The notes: generated from the sequence alone by a model not told the origin. Shown: positions 53,389 to 61,269, numbered from the stretch's first letter. The stretch is DNA of 64,000 bases from Herbaspirillum sp. (GCA_028292625.1 JAQGLY010000002.1:1-64000), one strand, 5' to 3'. Translations and numbers: made by a program.

Positions 53389-53394
53389 ATTATA
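53389..53394 (-). promoter_or_regulatory. Likely odhA -10 element
   Basis: TATAAT on the minus strand about 143 bases before the odhA start, in an AT-rich stretch. No convincing -35 at 16-18 bases, so an activator may be needed or the call may be wrong. Confidence 0.45.
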
Positions 53395-53540
53395 TCTGCT
53401 TATATCCAAGAAAAAAGCGAAAGCCCGGCTTTTACTACATCCCGACACAATTTAATTTTTGCGACGCCATAACTAGCGTCAATTTTATAAAAATAAAGTT
53501 GCGTAAACGTCACCTAAAATCCTACAGTGTTTCGCATCGC
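53395..53540. other. Rest of the odhA-gltA intergenic region
   Basis: Together with the leader and the gltA terminator, 393 bases separate odhA and gltA. This middle part is AT-rich and holds no plausible gene; it must contain the upstream regulatory part of the odhA promoter. No palindrome like those near the GntR gene was seen. Confidence 0.6.
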
Positions 53541-53579
53541 GGAAAATAAAATGCCGTTCGATTTTTCGGCGAACGGCAT
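53541..53579 (-). terminator. Intrinsic terminator after gltA
   Basis: ATGCCGTTCG (53551-53560) pairs perfectly with CGAACGGCAT (53570-53579); on the minus strand TTTTATTTTCC follows. It ends the sdhCDAB-sdhE-gltA operon 60 bases past the gltA stop. Confidence 0.88.
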
Positions 53580-53639
53580 ATCGACACTTTTCGGTGCGCA
53601 GCCGGTGGTCCGGCCACGCACGCTTTCAGGCGCGCGGAA

Positions 53640-54944
53640 TTACTTCCGTTCCGCCAGGGGCTTGACGTCGCGCGGCGCCGAACCGACGAACAACTGGCGC
53701 GGACGGCCGATCTTTTGTTCCGGATCGGAAATCATCTCGTTCCATTGCGCAATCCAGCCGATGGTGCGCGCCATCGCAAACACGCAAGTGAACATCGAAG
53801 TAGGAATGCCCAGCGCGCGCTGCACGATGCCGGAGTAGAAGTCGACGTTCGGATACAGCTTGCGGGACACGAAATATTCGTCTTCCAGCGCAATCTTTTC
53901 CAGCGCCATTGCCAGCTTGAACAGACGATCGTCCTTCAAGCCCAGCTCTTCCAACACTTCATAGCAGGTTTCGCGCATCAGTTTGGCGCGTGGATCGTAG
54001 TTTTTGTAAACCCGATGACCGAAGCCCATCAGCTTGACGCCGGAGTTCTTGTCCTTGACCTGCTTGATGAACTCGGGAATCTTGTCGACCGAACCGATTT
54101 CTTCCAGCATGCTCAACGCCGCTTCATTGGCGCCGCCGTGCGCGGGACCCCACAGGCAGGCGATGCCGGCGGCGATACAGGCGAACGGATTGGCGCCGGA
54201 CGAGCCGGCCAGACGCACGGTCGATGTCGACGCATTCTGTTCGTGATCGGCATGCAGGATCAGGATGCGATCCAGCGCGCGCACCAGCACTTCGTTGACC
54301 TTGTACTCTTCGCACGGATTGGCGAACATCATGCGCATGAAATTGGCGCTGTACGACAGGTCGTTCTGCGGATAAACGAAAGGCTGGCCGATGTTGTACT
54401 TGTATGCCATAGCCACCAGCGTCGGCAGCTTGGCGATCATGCGGATCGCCGATACTTCGCGGTGCACCGGATTGGTGATGTCCAGCGAATCGTGATAAAA
54501 CGCGGACAAGGCGCCGACCGAACCGGTCAGCACCGCCATCGGATGCGCATCGCGGCGGAACCCGCGGAAGAAGAACTGCATCTGCTCGTGCACCATCGTG
54601 TGCTGCCTGACGGTATCGACGAAAGTCCGCTTCTCCGTCTCGTTCGGCAATTCGCCGTGCAACAGCAAGTAGCATGTTTCCATGAAATCGCTGTGGACCG
54701 CGATTTGTTCGATAGGGTAACCGCGGTACAGCAGTTCGCCTTTGTCACCGTCGATATAGGTGATGGCGGAGTTGCAAGAAGCCGTCGACATGAAACCCGG
54801 ATCGTATGTGAATTTGCCCGATTCGTTGTAGAGCTTGCGAATATCGATGACGTCGGGGCCGATGGTGCCCTTGTAAATCGGGAACTCCAGAGACGGGCTG
54901 CCATCCGAGAATGACAAGGTGGCTTTATTATCAGAAGTGGGCAT
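53640..54944 (-). CDS. gltA: Citrate synthase (type II)
   Basis: 434 residues. It condenses acetyl-CoA and oxaloacetate. An N-terminal beta domain ([20 protein letters not shown], then [31 protein letters not shown]) is typical of the hexameric, NADH-sensitive Gram-negative type. Catalytic residues lie in [29 protein letters not shown] and [18 protein letters not shown], with the aspartate in the region of [13 protein letters not shown]. It is the last gene of the sdh operon, 113 bases after sdhE. Confidence 0.98.
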   Translation of the reverse strand: MPTSDNKATLSFSDGSPSLEFPIYKGTIGPDVIDIRKLYNESGKFTYDPGFMSTASCNSAITYIDGDKGELLYRGYPIEQIAVHSDFMETCYLLLHGELPNETEKRTFVDTVRQHTMVHEQMQFFFRGFRRDAHPMAVLTGSVGALSAFYHDSLDITNPVHREVSAIRMIAKLPTLVAMAYKYNIGQPFVYPQNDLSYSANFMRMMFANPCEEYKVNEVLVRALDRILILHADHEQNASTSTVRLAGSSGANPFACIAAGIACLWGPAHGGANEAALSMLEEIGSVDKIPEFIKQVKDKNSGVKLMGFGHRVYKNYDPRAKLMRETCYEVLEELGLKDDRLFKLAMALEKIALEDEYFVSRKLYPNVDFYSGIVQRALGIPTSMFTCVFAMARTIGWIAQWNEMISDPEQKIGRPRQLFVGSAPRDVKPLAERK

Positions 54945-55057
54945 GGCTCTTCCTTCTACTGAGTGCTGCGTTAATCAAAAAATCGCGAATCGATATCGCG
55001 AAAAAAGTACAAACTCATTCAGCCGGGCACCTGCGGCATCACCGCCGCGACGCCTCT

Positions 55058-55327
55058 TCAAATCGTGCGCAGGGTCTGCAATATGGCGTGAACCTGCGGC
55101 AGATCGAGCTCGCCTTCCGGCTCCGCGCGAACCAGCAGCAAATCCATCAGATCGTTATCGGAAAGATCCATCAGCCGGGAAAAGGCATCGACCTCGAGGT
55201 CGCTCATTTCCAGCTCCCTGGCGTCCAGGTAACGCGTCAGTATCAAATCGTTTTCCAGCAATCCGCGGCGGGCGCGCCAGCGCAGGCGGGCTCGGTTCTT
55301 GGGATCGGCTTGGTGGGTGATCTGCAT
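55058..55327 (-). CDS. sdhE: Succinate dehydrogenase assembly factor SdhE
   Basis: 89 residues from the ATG at 55327 (MQITHQADPKNRARLRWRARRGLLEND). The frame is open further upstream only because it runs through sdhB in another frame. The RGLLENDLIL sequence is the variant of the family's RGMxExD motif. SdhE helps attach FAD covalently to SdhA. The C-terminal half (DNDLMDLLLVRAEPEGELDLPQVHAIL) is the acidic part typical of the family. It sits between sdhB and gltA, the standard betaproteobacterial place, 86 bases after the sdhB stop. Confidence 0.95.
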   Translation of the reverse strand: MQITHQADPKNRARLRWRARRGLLENDLILTRYLDARELEMSDLEVDAFSRLMDLSDNDLMDLLLVRAEPEGELDLPQVHAILQTLRTI

Positions 55328-55380
55328 AATTCGGTTTTCCGCTTCGCTTCTACATTTGTTCCTGCTGCTTTCGATGCAGC

Positions 55381-55402
55381 GCCGACCGGCGAACCGGTCG
55401 GC
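55381..55402 (-). repeat. UUCG-capped hairpin between sdhB and sdhE
   Basis: GCCGACCGG (minus strand) - TTCG - CCGGTCGGC: nine perfect GC-rich pairs closed by a UUCG tetraloop, 11 bases after the sdhB stop. No T-run follows, so it is more likely to protect the 3' end of processed sdh mRNA or to damp read-through than to terminate. Confidence 0.7.
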
Positions 55403-55413
55403 GATGACCGCCC

Positions 55414-56124
55414 TTACACCGCGCGGCGAACCATCAATTCCTTGATCTTGCTGATCGCTCGATTCGGGTTCAGGCCTTTCGGACAAACGTCCACGCAGTT
55501 CATGATCGAACGGCAACGGAACAGACGGTATGGATCTTCCAGGTTGTCCAGGCGCTGACCGGTCGCCTCGTCGCGGCTGTCGGCAATGAAGCGATACGCC
55601 TGCAGCAGGCCGGCGGGGGCGACGAACTTGTCCGGATTCCACCAGAACGTCGGGCTCGAGGTCGATCAGCAAGCACAGAGGATACACTCATACAGGCCAT
55701 CGAGTTCTTCGCGCTGTTCCGGCGATTGCAGGCGCTCTTTCTCGGGAGGAATATTGTCGTTGATCAGGAACGGCTTGATCGAATCGTATTGCTTGAAGAA
55801 TTGCGTCATGTCGACGATCAGGTCGCGAATCACCGGCAGACCGGGCAATGGGCGCAGCACGATAGGCTGGCTCAGCTCGTTCAGATTGGTGGTGCAGGCC
55901 AGACCGTTCTTGCCGTTGATGTTCATCGCGTCCGAGCCGCATACGCCTTCGCGGCAGGAGCGGCGCAGCGCCAGCGAATCGTCGACGTCGGCCTTGATCC
56001 GTTGCAGCGCGTCCAGCAGCATCTTGTCGGTCGGCTGCAGCTCGACGGTCAGGTCCTGCATGTATGGCTTCGCATCCTTGTCCGGATCGTAGCGATAGAT
56101 TTGAAATTTAACTGTGCGTGTCAT
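55414..56124 (-). pseudogene. sdhB: Succinate dehydrogenase iron-sulfur subunit SdhB, frame interrupted by one in-frame TGA
   Basis: The frame from ATG 56124 to TAA at 55414 would encode 236 residues, the full SdhB length, but codon 153 (55666-55668) is TGA. The [2Fe-2S] ligands C57, C62, D65 and C77 are present. The second ligand block reads ECILCAC[14 protein letters not shown], where E. coli has ECILCACCSTSCPSFWW: C147 and C150 are kept, the third [4Fe-4S] ligand is the TGA, and the first [3Fe-4S] ligand is Ser (codon 157). After the TGA the frame stays conserved to the end, with C204, C210 and C214 intact ([16 protein letters not shown]). As read, translation gives a 152-residue fragment that cannot hold the second and third clusters. 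A mutation, a sequencing or assembly error, or (less likely) selenocysteine recoding could explain it. It lies between sdhA (12 bases) and sdhE. Confidence 0.92.
55654..55668 (-). other. TGA codon 153 and Ser codon 157 at iron-sulfur ligand positions of sdhB
   Basis: Minus-strand codons read TGA TCG ACC TCG AGC. By a constant offset of two from E. coli SdhB, codon 153 equals Cys155 (a [4Fe-4S] ligand) and codon 157 equals Cys159 (a [3Fe-4S] ligand). Each differs from a Cys codon by a single base. No stable SECIS-like hairpin follows the TGA. Confidence 0.9.
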
Positions 56125-56136
56125 GTCCCGGCCTTA

Positions 56137-57915
56137 TCAGAAAGTACGTGCTTTAGGCACAAACGTCTCGACTGTCAGCGGCTTCAGATTGACCGGCTTG
56201 AAGTCGAGGCGATTGCCCTCGGAATACCACAGCGAATGCTTGAGCCAGTTGACGTCGTCGCGCTTCTCGAAATCCCGATGCGCGTGAGCGCCGCGGGATT
56301 CCTTGCGGGCGGCGGCGGCGGTGATGGTCGCCTTCGCGGTTTCGATCAGATTGTCCAGTTCCAGCGCTTCGACACGCGCGGTGTTGAACACCTTGGATTT
56401 GTCCTTGAACGAAACATGCTTGCGACGCTCGTCGAGGACCATGATTTCCTTGTAGCCCTGTCCCAGCAATTCGTCGGTACGGAACACGCCGCAATAGTGT
56501 TGCATAGTTTTGCGAATGTCGTTGGCGACGTCCTGCACGCGCTCGGAACCGGTGCTGGCTTCCAGCCGCGACAGGCGCCCCATGGCGATGTCGGTGGCGC
56601 CGGCCGGCAGCGGCTTGTTGCTGCGATCCTTGAGCTTGCTGTCGACAATGTGATTGCCGGCCGCGCGGCCGAATACCAACAGATCCAGCAGCGAATTGGT
56701 GCCGAGGCGATTGGCGCCGTGCACCGATACGCAAGCGCATTCGCCGATGGCATACAGGCCATTGACCACCGTGTTCGGATTGCCGTCTTTCGGCGCCACG
56801 ACCTGACCATGCACATTGGTCGGAATGCCGCCCATTTGATAATGGATGGTCGGGACCACCGGGATAGGCTCCTTGAGCGCATCGACGTTGGCGAACTTGT
56901 GGCCGATTTCGAGAATCGACGGCAGACGCTTCATGATGGTCTCGGCGCCGATGTGACGCAGATCCAGCATCACGTGATCCTTGTTCGGACCGCAGCCGCG
57001 ACCTTCCTTGATTTCCTGGTCCATCGAACGCGACACGAAATCGCGCGGCGCCAGATCCTTCAGCGTCGGCGCATAACGCTCCATGAAACGCTCGCCGTTG
57101 GCGTTGATGAGAATCCCGCCCTCGCCGCGCACGCCTTCGGTAATCAGCACACCCGCGCCGGCCACGCCGGTCGGGTGAAACTGCCAGAATTCCATGTCTT
57201 CCAGCGGCAGGCCCGCACGCGCCGCCATGCCCATGCCGTCGCCGGTGTTGATGAAGGCATTGGTCGACGCGGCCCAGATACGGCCCGCGCCGCCGGTGGC
57301 CAGCACGGTGGTTTTGGCTTCCAGCATCATCACTTCGCCGGTTTCCATTTCCAGCGCCACGACACCGAGAATATCGCCTTCGGCGTCACGAATCAGATCG
57401 ATCGCCATCCATTCGACGAAGAAATGGGTCTTGGCGCGCACATTGCGCTGATACAGCGTGTGCAGCAATGCGTGGCCGGTGCGGTCGGCCGCGGCGCAGG
57501 CGCGCGCGACCGGCTTCTCGCCGAAATTGGCGGAGTGGCCGCCGAACGGACGCTGGTAAATGGTGCCGTCCGCATTCCGGTCGAACGGCATGCCGAAATG
57601 CTCCAGCTCGTAGACCGCCTTGCTGGCTTCGCGGCACATGAATTCGATCGCGTCCTGGTCGCCGAGATAATCGGAGCCCTTGACGGTATCGAACATGTGC
57701 CAGTACCAGTTGTCTTCCGACATATTGCCCAGCGAGGCGCCAATGCCGCCCTGCGCCGCGACGGTATGCGAACGGGTGGGAAAGACCTTCGACAAGACCG
57801 CGACGTTCAGCCCGGCTTCCGCCAGTTGCAACGACGCGCGCATACCGGATCCGCCGGCGCCGACGATCACCGCATCGAAGCGGCGAGTAGGAATTGTGGA
57901 TTTAATAGCTGCCAC
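56137..57915 (-). CDS. sdhA: Succinate dehydrogenase flavoprotein subunit
   Basis: 592 residues, typical length. It oxidises succinate to fumarate with covalently bound FAD at the cytoplasmic face of the inner membrane. FAD site FDAVIVGAGGSGMRASLQLA, flavinylated histidine in PTRSHTVAAQGG, and catalytic regions GVLITEGVRGEGG, YAPTLKDLAPRDFVSRSM and IHYQMGGIPTNVHG. The C-terminal helical domain ends WYSEGNRLDFKPVNLKPLTVETF. The gene appears intact, unlike its partner sdhB 12 bases downstream. sdhD lies 3 bases upstream. Confidence 0.98.
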   Translation of the reverse strand: MAAIKSTIPTRRFDAVIVGAGGSGMRASLQLAEAGLNVAVLSKVFPTRSHTVAAQGGIGASLGNMSEDNWYWHMFDTVKGSDYLGDQDAIEFMCREASKAVYELEHFGMPFDRNADGTIYQRPFGGHSANFGEKPVARACAAADRTGHALLHTLYQRNVRAKTHFFVEWMAIDLIRDAEGDILGVVALEMETGEVMMLEAKTTVLATGGAGRIWAASTNAFINTGDGMGMAARAGLPLEDMEFWQFHPTGVAGAGVLITEGVRGEGGILINANGERFMERYAPTLKDLAPRDFVSRSMDQEIKEGRGCGPNKDHVMLDLRHIGAETIMKRLPSILEIGHKFANVDALKEPIPVVPTIHYQMGGIPTNVHGQVVAPKDGNPNTVVNGLYAIGECACVSVHGANRLGTNSLLDLLVFGRAAGNHIVDSKLKDRSNKPLPAGATDIAMGRLSRLEASTGSERVQDVANDIRKTMQHYCGVFRTDELLGQGYKEIMVLDERRKHVSFKDKSKVFNTARVEALELDNLIETAKATITAAAARKESRGAHAHRDFEKRDDVNWLKHSLWYSEGNRLDFKPVNLKPLTVETFVPKARTF

Positions 57916-57918
57916 GAT

Positions 57919-58284
57919 TTACATTCTCCACAAAATCTGCGCCGCCCAACCGGCACAACCAACCAGCCACAAAATAGTGGCAATTTGCAATACCAGACGC
58001 AACGCGACCGGTTTGACGTAATCCATCCAGATGTCGCGTACGCCGACCCAGGCGTGATAGAACAGCGACGCCAGCGCCGCGAAGGTCACGATCTTGAACC
58101 ACTGATGCGCGAACAGGCCGGCCCAGCCCTGATAACTGAAATCGTTGGCGGTCAGAAAGCAGACCAGCAGAATGATCGTGTACGTCGCCATCACGATGGC
58201 GGTCATGCGTTGCGCCAGCCAGTCGCGCATTCCGTAATGGGCGCCGACCACCAGGCGCTTCGGTCCGATGTTGTTGTTTGCCAT
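57919..58284 (-). CDS. sdhD: Succinate dehydrogenase membrane anchor subunit SdhD
   Basis: 121 residues with three membrane helices (about 30-50, 60-82 and 96-118). YHAWVGVRDIWMDYVKPVALRL is the family signature, near the quinone site and the haem b. It begins ANNNIGPKRLVVGAHYGMRDWLAQR, with the basic segment typical of the cytoplasmic N-terminus. It anchors SdhAB and passes electrons to ubiquinone. Its ATG directly follows the sdhC stop with no gap, and sdhA starts 3 bases after its stop. Confidence 0.95.
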   Translation of the reverse strand: MANNNIGPKRLVVGAHYGMRDWLAQRMTAIVMATYTIILLVCFLTANDFSYQGWAGLFAHQWFKIVTFAALASLFYHAWVGVRDIWMDYVKPVALRLVLQIATILWLVGCAGWAAQILWRM

Positions 58285-58698
58285 TTAAAATACTCCGAAC
58301 AATTTCAATGCGACCAGCGCGGCCAGCGCCAGGCTGATCACCAGCACGGTGGCCGCCGATTTGCGGGAACTGTCCTTATCCAGGCCGATATGCAAATCCA
58401 TCACCAGATGGCGCAGACCCGCGCAGAAATGATGCAGATAAGCCCAGCTCAATGCCAGAATGACCAGCTTGACGAACCAGTTGGAAGCAAAATTGCGGAA
58501 ACTCTCGTACGAGCTTTCCGACAGCAAACTTTGATCCAGCAGGTATAAGATGAACGGCAGCAACAGGAACATCAACAAGCCGCTGATGCGATGCAATATC
58601 GACACGATACCTGCCAGCGGCAAGCGGTAACCTGCAATATTGCTGATGTTGATGTTGCGATATTGCGGCCGTTGATGCGGCTTGGCAGCTTCAGACAT
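58285..58698 (-). CDS. sdhC: Succinate dehydrogenase cytochrome b556 subunit SdhC
   Basis: 137 residues from the ATG at 58698 (MSEAAKPHQRPQYRNINIS), preceded by GAGGAGAG; the longer open frame has no conserved sequence. Three membrane helices at about 33-55, 70-95 and 112-134. VSILHRISGLLMF is the family signature at the quinone site, and HHFCAGLRHLVMDLHIG carries the haem b ligand histidine. It is first in the sdhCDAB-sdhE-gltA operon, 176 bases downstream of the GntR regulator gene on the same strand. Confidence 0.95.
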   Translation of the reverse strand: MSEAAKPHQRPQYRNINISNIAGYRLPLAGIVSILHRISGLLMFLLLPFILYLLDQSLLSESSYESFRNFASNWFVKLVILALSWAYLHHFCAGLRHLVMDLHIGLDKDSSRKSAATVLVISLALAALVALKLFGVF

Positions 58699-58757
58699 AA
58701 CAAGGCTCTCCTCAGATTTGAAACAATTTGGTACGACTCGCAATTTTCGCCGATTTA

Positions 58758-58778
58758 GATTGACCACCAATCAATATC
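58758..58778 (-). promoter_or_regulatory. Candidate operator upstream of sdhC
   Basis: An inverted repeat GATTG-GTGGT-CAATC (58772-58758 on the minus strand), adjoined by GATATTGATTG (58778-58768). The same 11-mer occurs at 59738-59748 between the GntR gene and mdh. Both regions could be read by the same regulator, but the site is inferred. Confidence 0.35.
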
Positions 58779-58874
58779 CGGCTTCCGATTGAAAATATCC
58801 GTGCGCTGACCGCCCAGGATGATGCGCCGCACAAGCGTTCGGGCATACCGGGATTGCCACGCTCATATTCGGTT

Positions 58875-59678
58875 TCAATTCAGCTCGCTTTGGTAATGGT
58901 AGTGCTCGGTCAGATAATGGCCGCGACGCGCTTCGACCGGCCTATCGCCGTAGGTGTAAGACAAGCGATCGACACATAGCAACGGGCTGGCCTCCGCCAC
59001 TTTCAGCAACTCGGCCATTTCCGCATCGGCGAGCACGGCGCGGATGCGTTCGCTGGCGCGGATCATGCGCGCGCCGAATTCCGTTTCGAACAAACCGTAT
59101 AAAGGGCCTTTGTATTCGGCCAGCCGCTCGGCCGTCAATGCCTTGAAGATCATGCCCGGCAACCAGATCTCTTCCACGATCGTCGGCACATTGTTGAAGG
59201 ATTTTACACGCTTGATATAGATCACCGCGTCGCCCGCTTTCAGGTCCAGCTGGCGCGCCACTTCCGCCGATGCGCGGATGCGCTTGAGGTCGATCAGGCG
59301 ATTATCGGCGCGTTGCGCGGCATCGCCGTCGGGCACCAGGCGCAGAAAGCGGAACTGCGAATGGGTTTCATGATGGGTGGCGACGAAAGTCCCCTTGCCC
59401 TGCCGGCGCACCACCAGATTTTCGGCGGCCAGTTCGTCGATCGCCTTGCGCACCGTGCCCTGGCTGACCTTAAACATGACGCCGAGTTCGACTTCGCTGG
59501 GAATCAGTTCGCCCGGCTTCCACTCGCCCAACTCCAGCCGCCGCGTGATCAGCGCCTTGATTTGCTGATACAGCGGACTGAAGGTCGGCGCGGCGCTCAC
59601 GGAAATCTCCGCTCCCACAGGCGCATCGTTATTATCGGAATCGGTCGGCGACATGCTCATAGGGCGGGATTTCACCAC
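58875..59678 (-). CDS. GntR-family (HutC type) transcriptional regulator
   Basis: 267 residues from a GTG at 59678 with a strong ribosome-binding site (GGAGGGGGTG); a second GTG follows, and ATGs at 59660 and 59654 lack such a site. A Ser/Asp-rich head of about 30 residues precedes the winged helix (ITRRLELGEWKPGELIPSEVELGVMFKVSQGTVRKAIDEL) and a UTRA effector domain (FLRLVPDGDAAQRADNRL to LSYTYGDRPVEARRGHYL). The effector is not evident. Lying between sdhC (same strand) and mdh (divergent), it is a natural candidate for a TCA-cycle regulator. A perfect palindrome lies 43 bases before its start. Confidence 0.9.
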   Translation of the reverse strand: MVKSRPMSMSPTDSDNNDAPVGAEISVSAAPTFSPLYQQIKALITRRLELGEWKPGELIPSEVELGVMFKVSQGTVRKAIDELAAENLVVRRQGKGTFVATHHETHSQFRFLRLVPDGDAAQRADNRLIDLKRIRASAEVARQLDLKAGDAVIYIKRVKSFNNVPTIVEEIWLPGMIFKALTAERLAEYKGPLYGLFETEFGARMIRASERIRAVLADAEMAELLKVAEASPLLCVDRLSYTYGDRPVEARRGHYLTEHYHYQSELN

Positions 59679-59720
59679 AAAACACCCCCTCCCGTCCAGC
59701 TAAAAGCGTCATAAAAGCTG

Positions 59721-59732
59721 TCTTATATAAGA
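59721..59732. promoter_or_regulatory. Palindrome between the GntR gene and mdh, candidate GntR operator
   Basis: TCTTATATAAGA is a perfect 12-base palindrome, 43 bases upstream of the GntR start and just upstream of a good mdh-facing promoter. The position suits autoregulation and control of mdh. Confidence 0.5.
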
Positions 59733-59745
59733 TATATGATATTGA

Positions 59746-59774
59746 TTGACAGCCTAACCGGGCGGGCCTACACT
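59746..59774 (+). promoter_or_regulatory. Sigma-70-type promoter facing mdh
   Basis: TTGACA (59746-59751), exactly 17 bases, TACACT (59769-59774). The -35 is the full consensus. The start point would be near 59781, giving mdh a leader of about 300 bases. Confidence 0.65.
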
Positions 59775-60082
59775 CGCGGGCATATTTCGATGCGCTATCA
59801 TGGGTATTCCGGGCGGCCGCACATGCAAATTTCCGATGGCCGCGAGATGGTCAGCCATAGATTGTTTATTGGCCGGAACGACAATTTTTGTTGTCGCTGC
59901 TGCAAAGCCCGGTTCGGCGTTATGATGGCATTCATTGGCGATTTGATTGACGACTGTAACTTATTGGCAAGTAGCTGTCGACTCATTACCAACTCAATGC
60001 CGCTCGTTGCCGCTCAGAGGCGGTCAATGACACCCAATAGCAAGCATCGGGCAAGTTTTCATCACCCCTTTGGAGATTCAGC
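59775..60082 (+). other. Long untranslated leader of mdh
   Basis: About 300 bases with no convincing gene; an open frame through it runs into mdh in another frame and has no ribosome-binding site. It contains a hairpin CGACAA-TTTTTG-TTGTCG (59879-59896). It may hold a second promoter closer to mdh or a structured leader, but I recognise no known riboswitch. Confidence 0.5.
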
Positions 60083-61072
60083 ATGGCTAAAACACCAATG
60101 CGCGTTGCCGTCACTGGCGCCGCAGGTCAAATCGGTTACTCCCTTCTGTTCCGTATCGCCAACGGCGACCTGCTGGGCAAAGATCAACCAGTGATTCTGC
60201 AATTGCTGGAAATTCCGGACGAAAAAGCACAAAAGGCGCTCAAGGGCGTCATCATGGAAATCGACGATTGCGCTTTCCCGCTGCTGGCCGGCGTCAGCGC
60301 GCACAGCGATCCGATGACCGCATTCAAGGATGTCGACATCGCGCTGCTGGTCGGCGCCCGTCCGCGCGGCCCAGGCATGGAGCGCAAGGATCTGCTGGAA
60401 GCCAATGCGCAGATCTTCACCGTGCAAGGCAAGGCGCTGGATGCGGTCGCTTCGCGCAAAGTCAAGGTACTGGTGGTCGGCAATCCGGCCAACACCAATG
60501 CCTACATCGCGATGAAGTCGGCGCCGAACCTGCCGTCCAAGAACTTCACCGCGATGCTGCGTCTGGATCACAACCGCGCCGTGGCGCAAGTGGCCGCCAA
60601 ACTGGGCAAGCCGGTGGCATCGATCGAAAAAATGTTCGTCTGGGGCAATCACTCGCCTACCATGTACGCCGACTACCGCTATGCGGTCGCCGACGGCAAA
60701 TCGGTCAAGGACGCGATCAACGACCACAACTGGAACAAGGATGTCTTCCTGCCGACAGTCGGCAAGCGCGGCGCGGCGATCATCGAAGCGCGCGGCCTGT
60801 CATCGGCAGCTTCGGCCGCCAACGCCGCCATCGATCACGTGCGCGACTGGGTGCTGGGCACCAACGGCAAGTGGACCACAATGGGCATTGCTTCCGACGG
60901 CTCCTACGGCATTCCTGAAGGCACCATGTTCGGCTTCCCTGTCACGACCGAGAACGGCGAATACAAAATCGTGCAAGGTCTGGAAATCGATGCATTCTCG
61001 CAAGAGCGCATCAACATCACGCTCAAGGAATTGCAGGAAGAGCGCGACGGCGTCAAACATCTGGTAGGTTAA
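60083..61072 (+). CDS. mdh: Malate dehydrogenase
   Basis: 329 residues, the cytosolic-type NAD-dependent MDH common in betaproteobacteria. NAD site [21 protein letters not shown], substrate-loop arginines in [31 protein letters not shown], and the catalytic histidine in [12 protein letters not shown]. It oxidises malate to oxaloacetate for citrate synthase. TTTGGAGATTCAGC precedes the ATG. It diverges from the GntR regulator and leads the mdh-lyase-acnA side of the cluster. Confidence 0.98.
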   Translation: MAKTPMRVAVTGAAGQIGYSLLFRIANGDLLGKDQPVILQLLEIPDEKAQKALKGVIMEIDDCAFPLLAGVSAHSDPMTAFKDVDIALLVGARPRGPGMERKDLLEANAQIFTVQGKALDAVASRKVKVLVVGNPANTNAYIAMKSAPNLPSKNFTAMLRLDHNRAVAQVAAKLGKPVASIEKMFVWGNHSPTMYADYRYAVADGKSVKDAINDHNWNKDVFLPTVGKRGAAIIEARGLSSAASAANAAIDHVRDWVLGTNGKWTTMGIASDGSYGIPEGTMFGFPVTTENGEYKIVQGLEIDAFSQERINITLKELQEERDGVKHLVG

Positions 61073-61148
61073 ACCCCGCCCACCGGACGACGGGCGGCCC
61101 GCGCAACATCGCCGCCCGCCCGTCGCACCTGGCGCCAGATCTAGAACG

Positions 61149-61206
61149 CATTTCATAAATGGTCCGGCCGCACCGCAGGCTCGTACTGCAGACTATTTAT
61201 GAAATG
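61149..61206 (+). repeat. Perfect AT-rich inverted repeat upstream of the CitE-like gene
   Basis: CATTTCATAAAT (61149-61160) and its exact reverse complement ATTTATGAAATG (61195-61206) are separated by 34 bases of GC-rich sequence. The pair lies 64 bases before the lyase start. It may be two half-sites or two operators for a regulator, or a long hairpin. Confidence 0.6.
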
Positions 61207-61269
61207 ATTTCCGGTTCGTGTCGAATTTTTTCCGAATTTATCTCCGAATCCATCTCGAATATAAGCGGC

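Noticed and set aside
55620-55666. SECIS element just after the sdhB TGA
   Set aside because: The bases after the TGA offer only stems of three or four pairs (such as TCGA-CC-TCGA), not the stable hairpin with an exposed loop needed for bacterial selenocysteine insertion, and no sel gene is in the window.
55058-55687. A 209-residue open frame joining part of sdhB to sdhE
   Set aside because: Its first 120 residues are an out-of-frame reading of sdhB; only the part from 55327 is the real SdhE.
59736-60194. A 152-residue open frame across the mdh leader
   Set aside because: It overlaps the start of mdh in another frame, has no ribosome-binding site and no recognisable domain.
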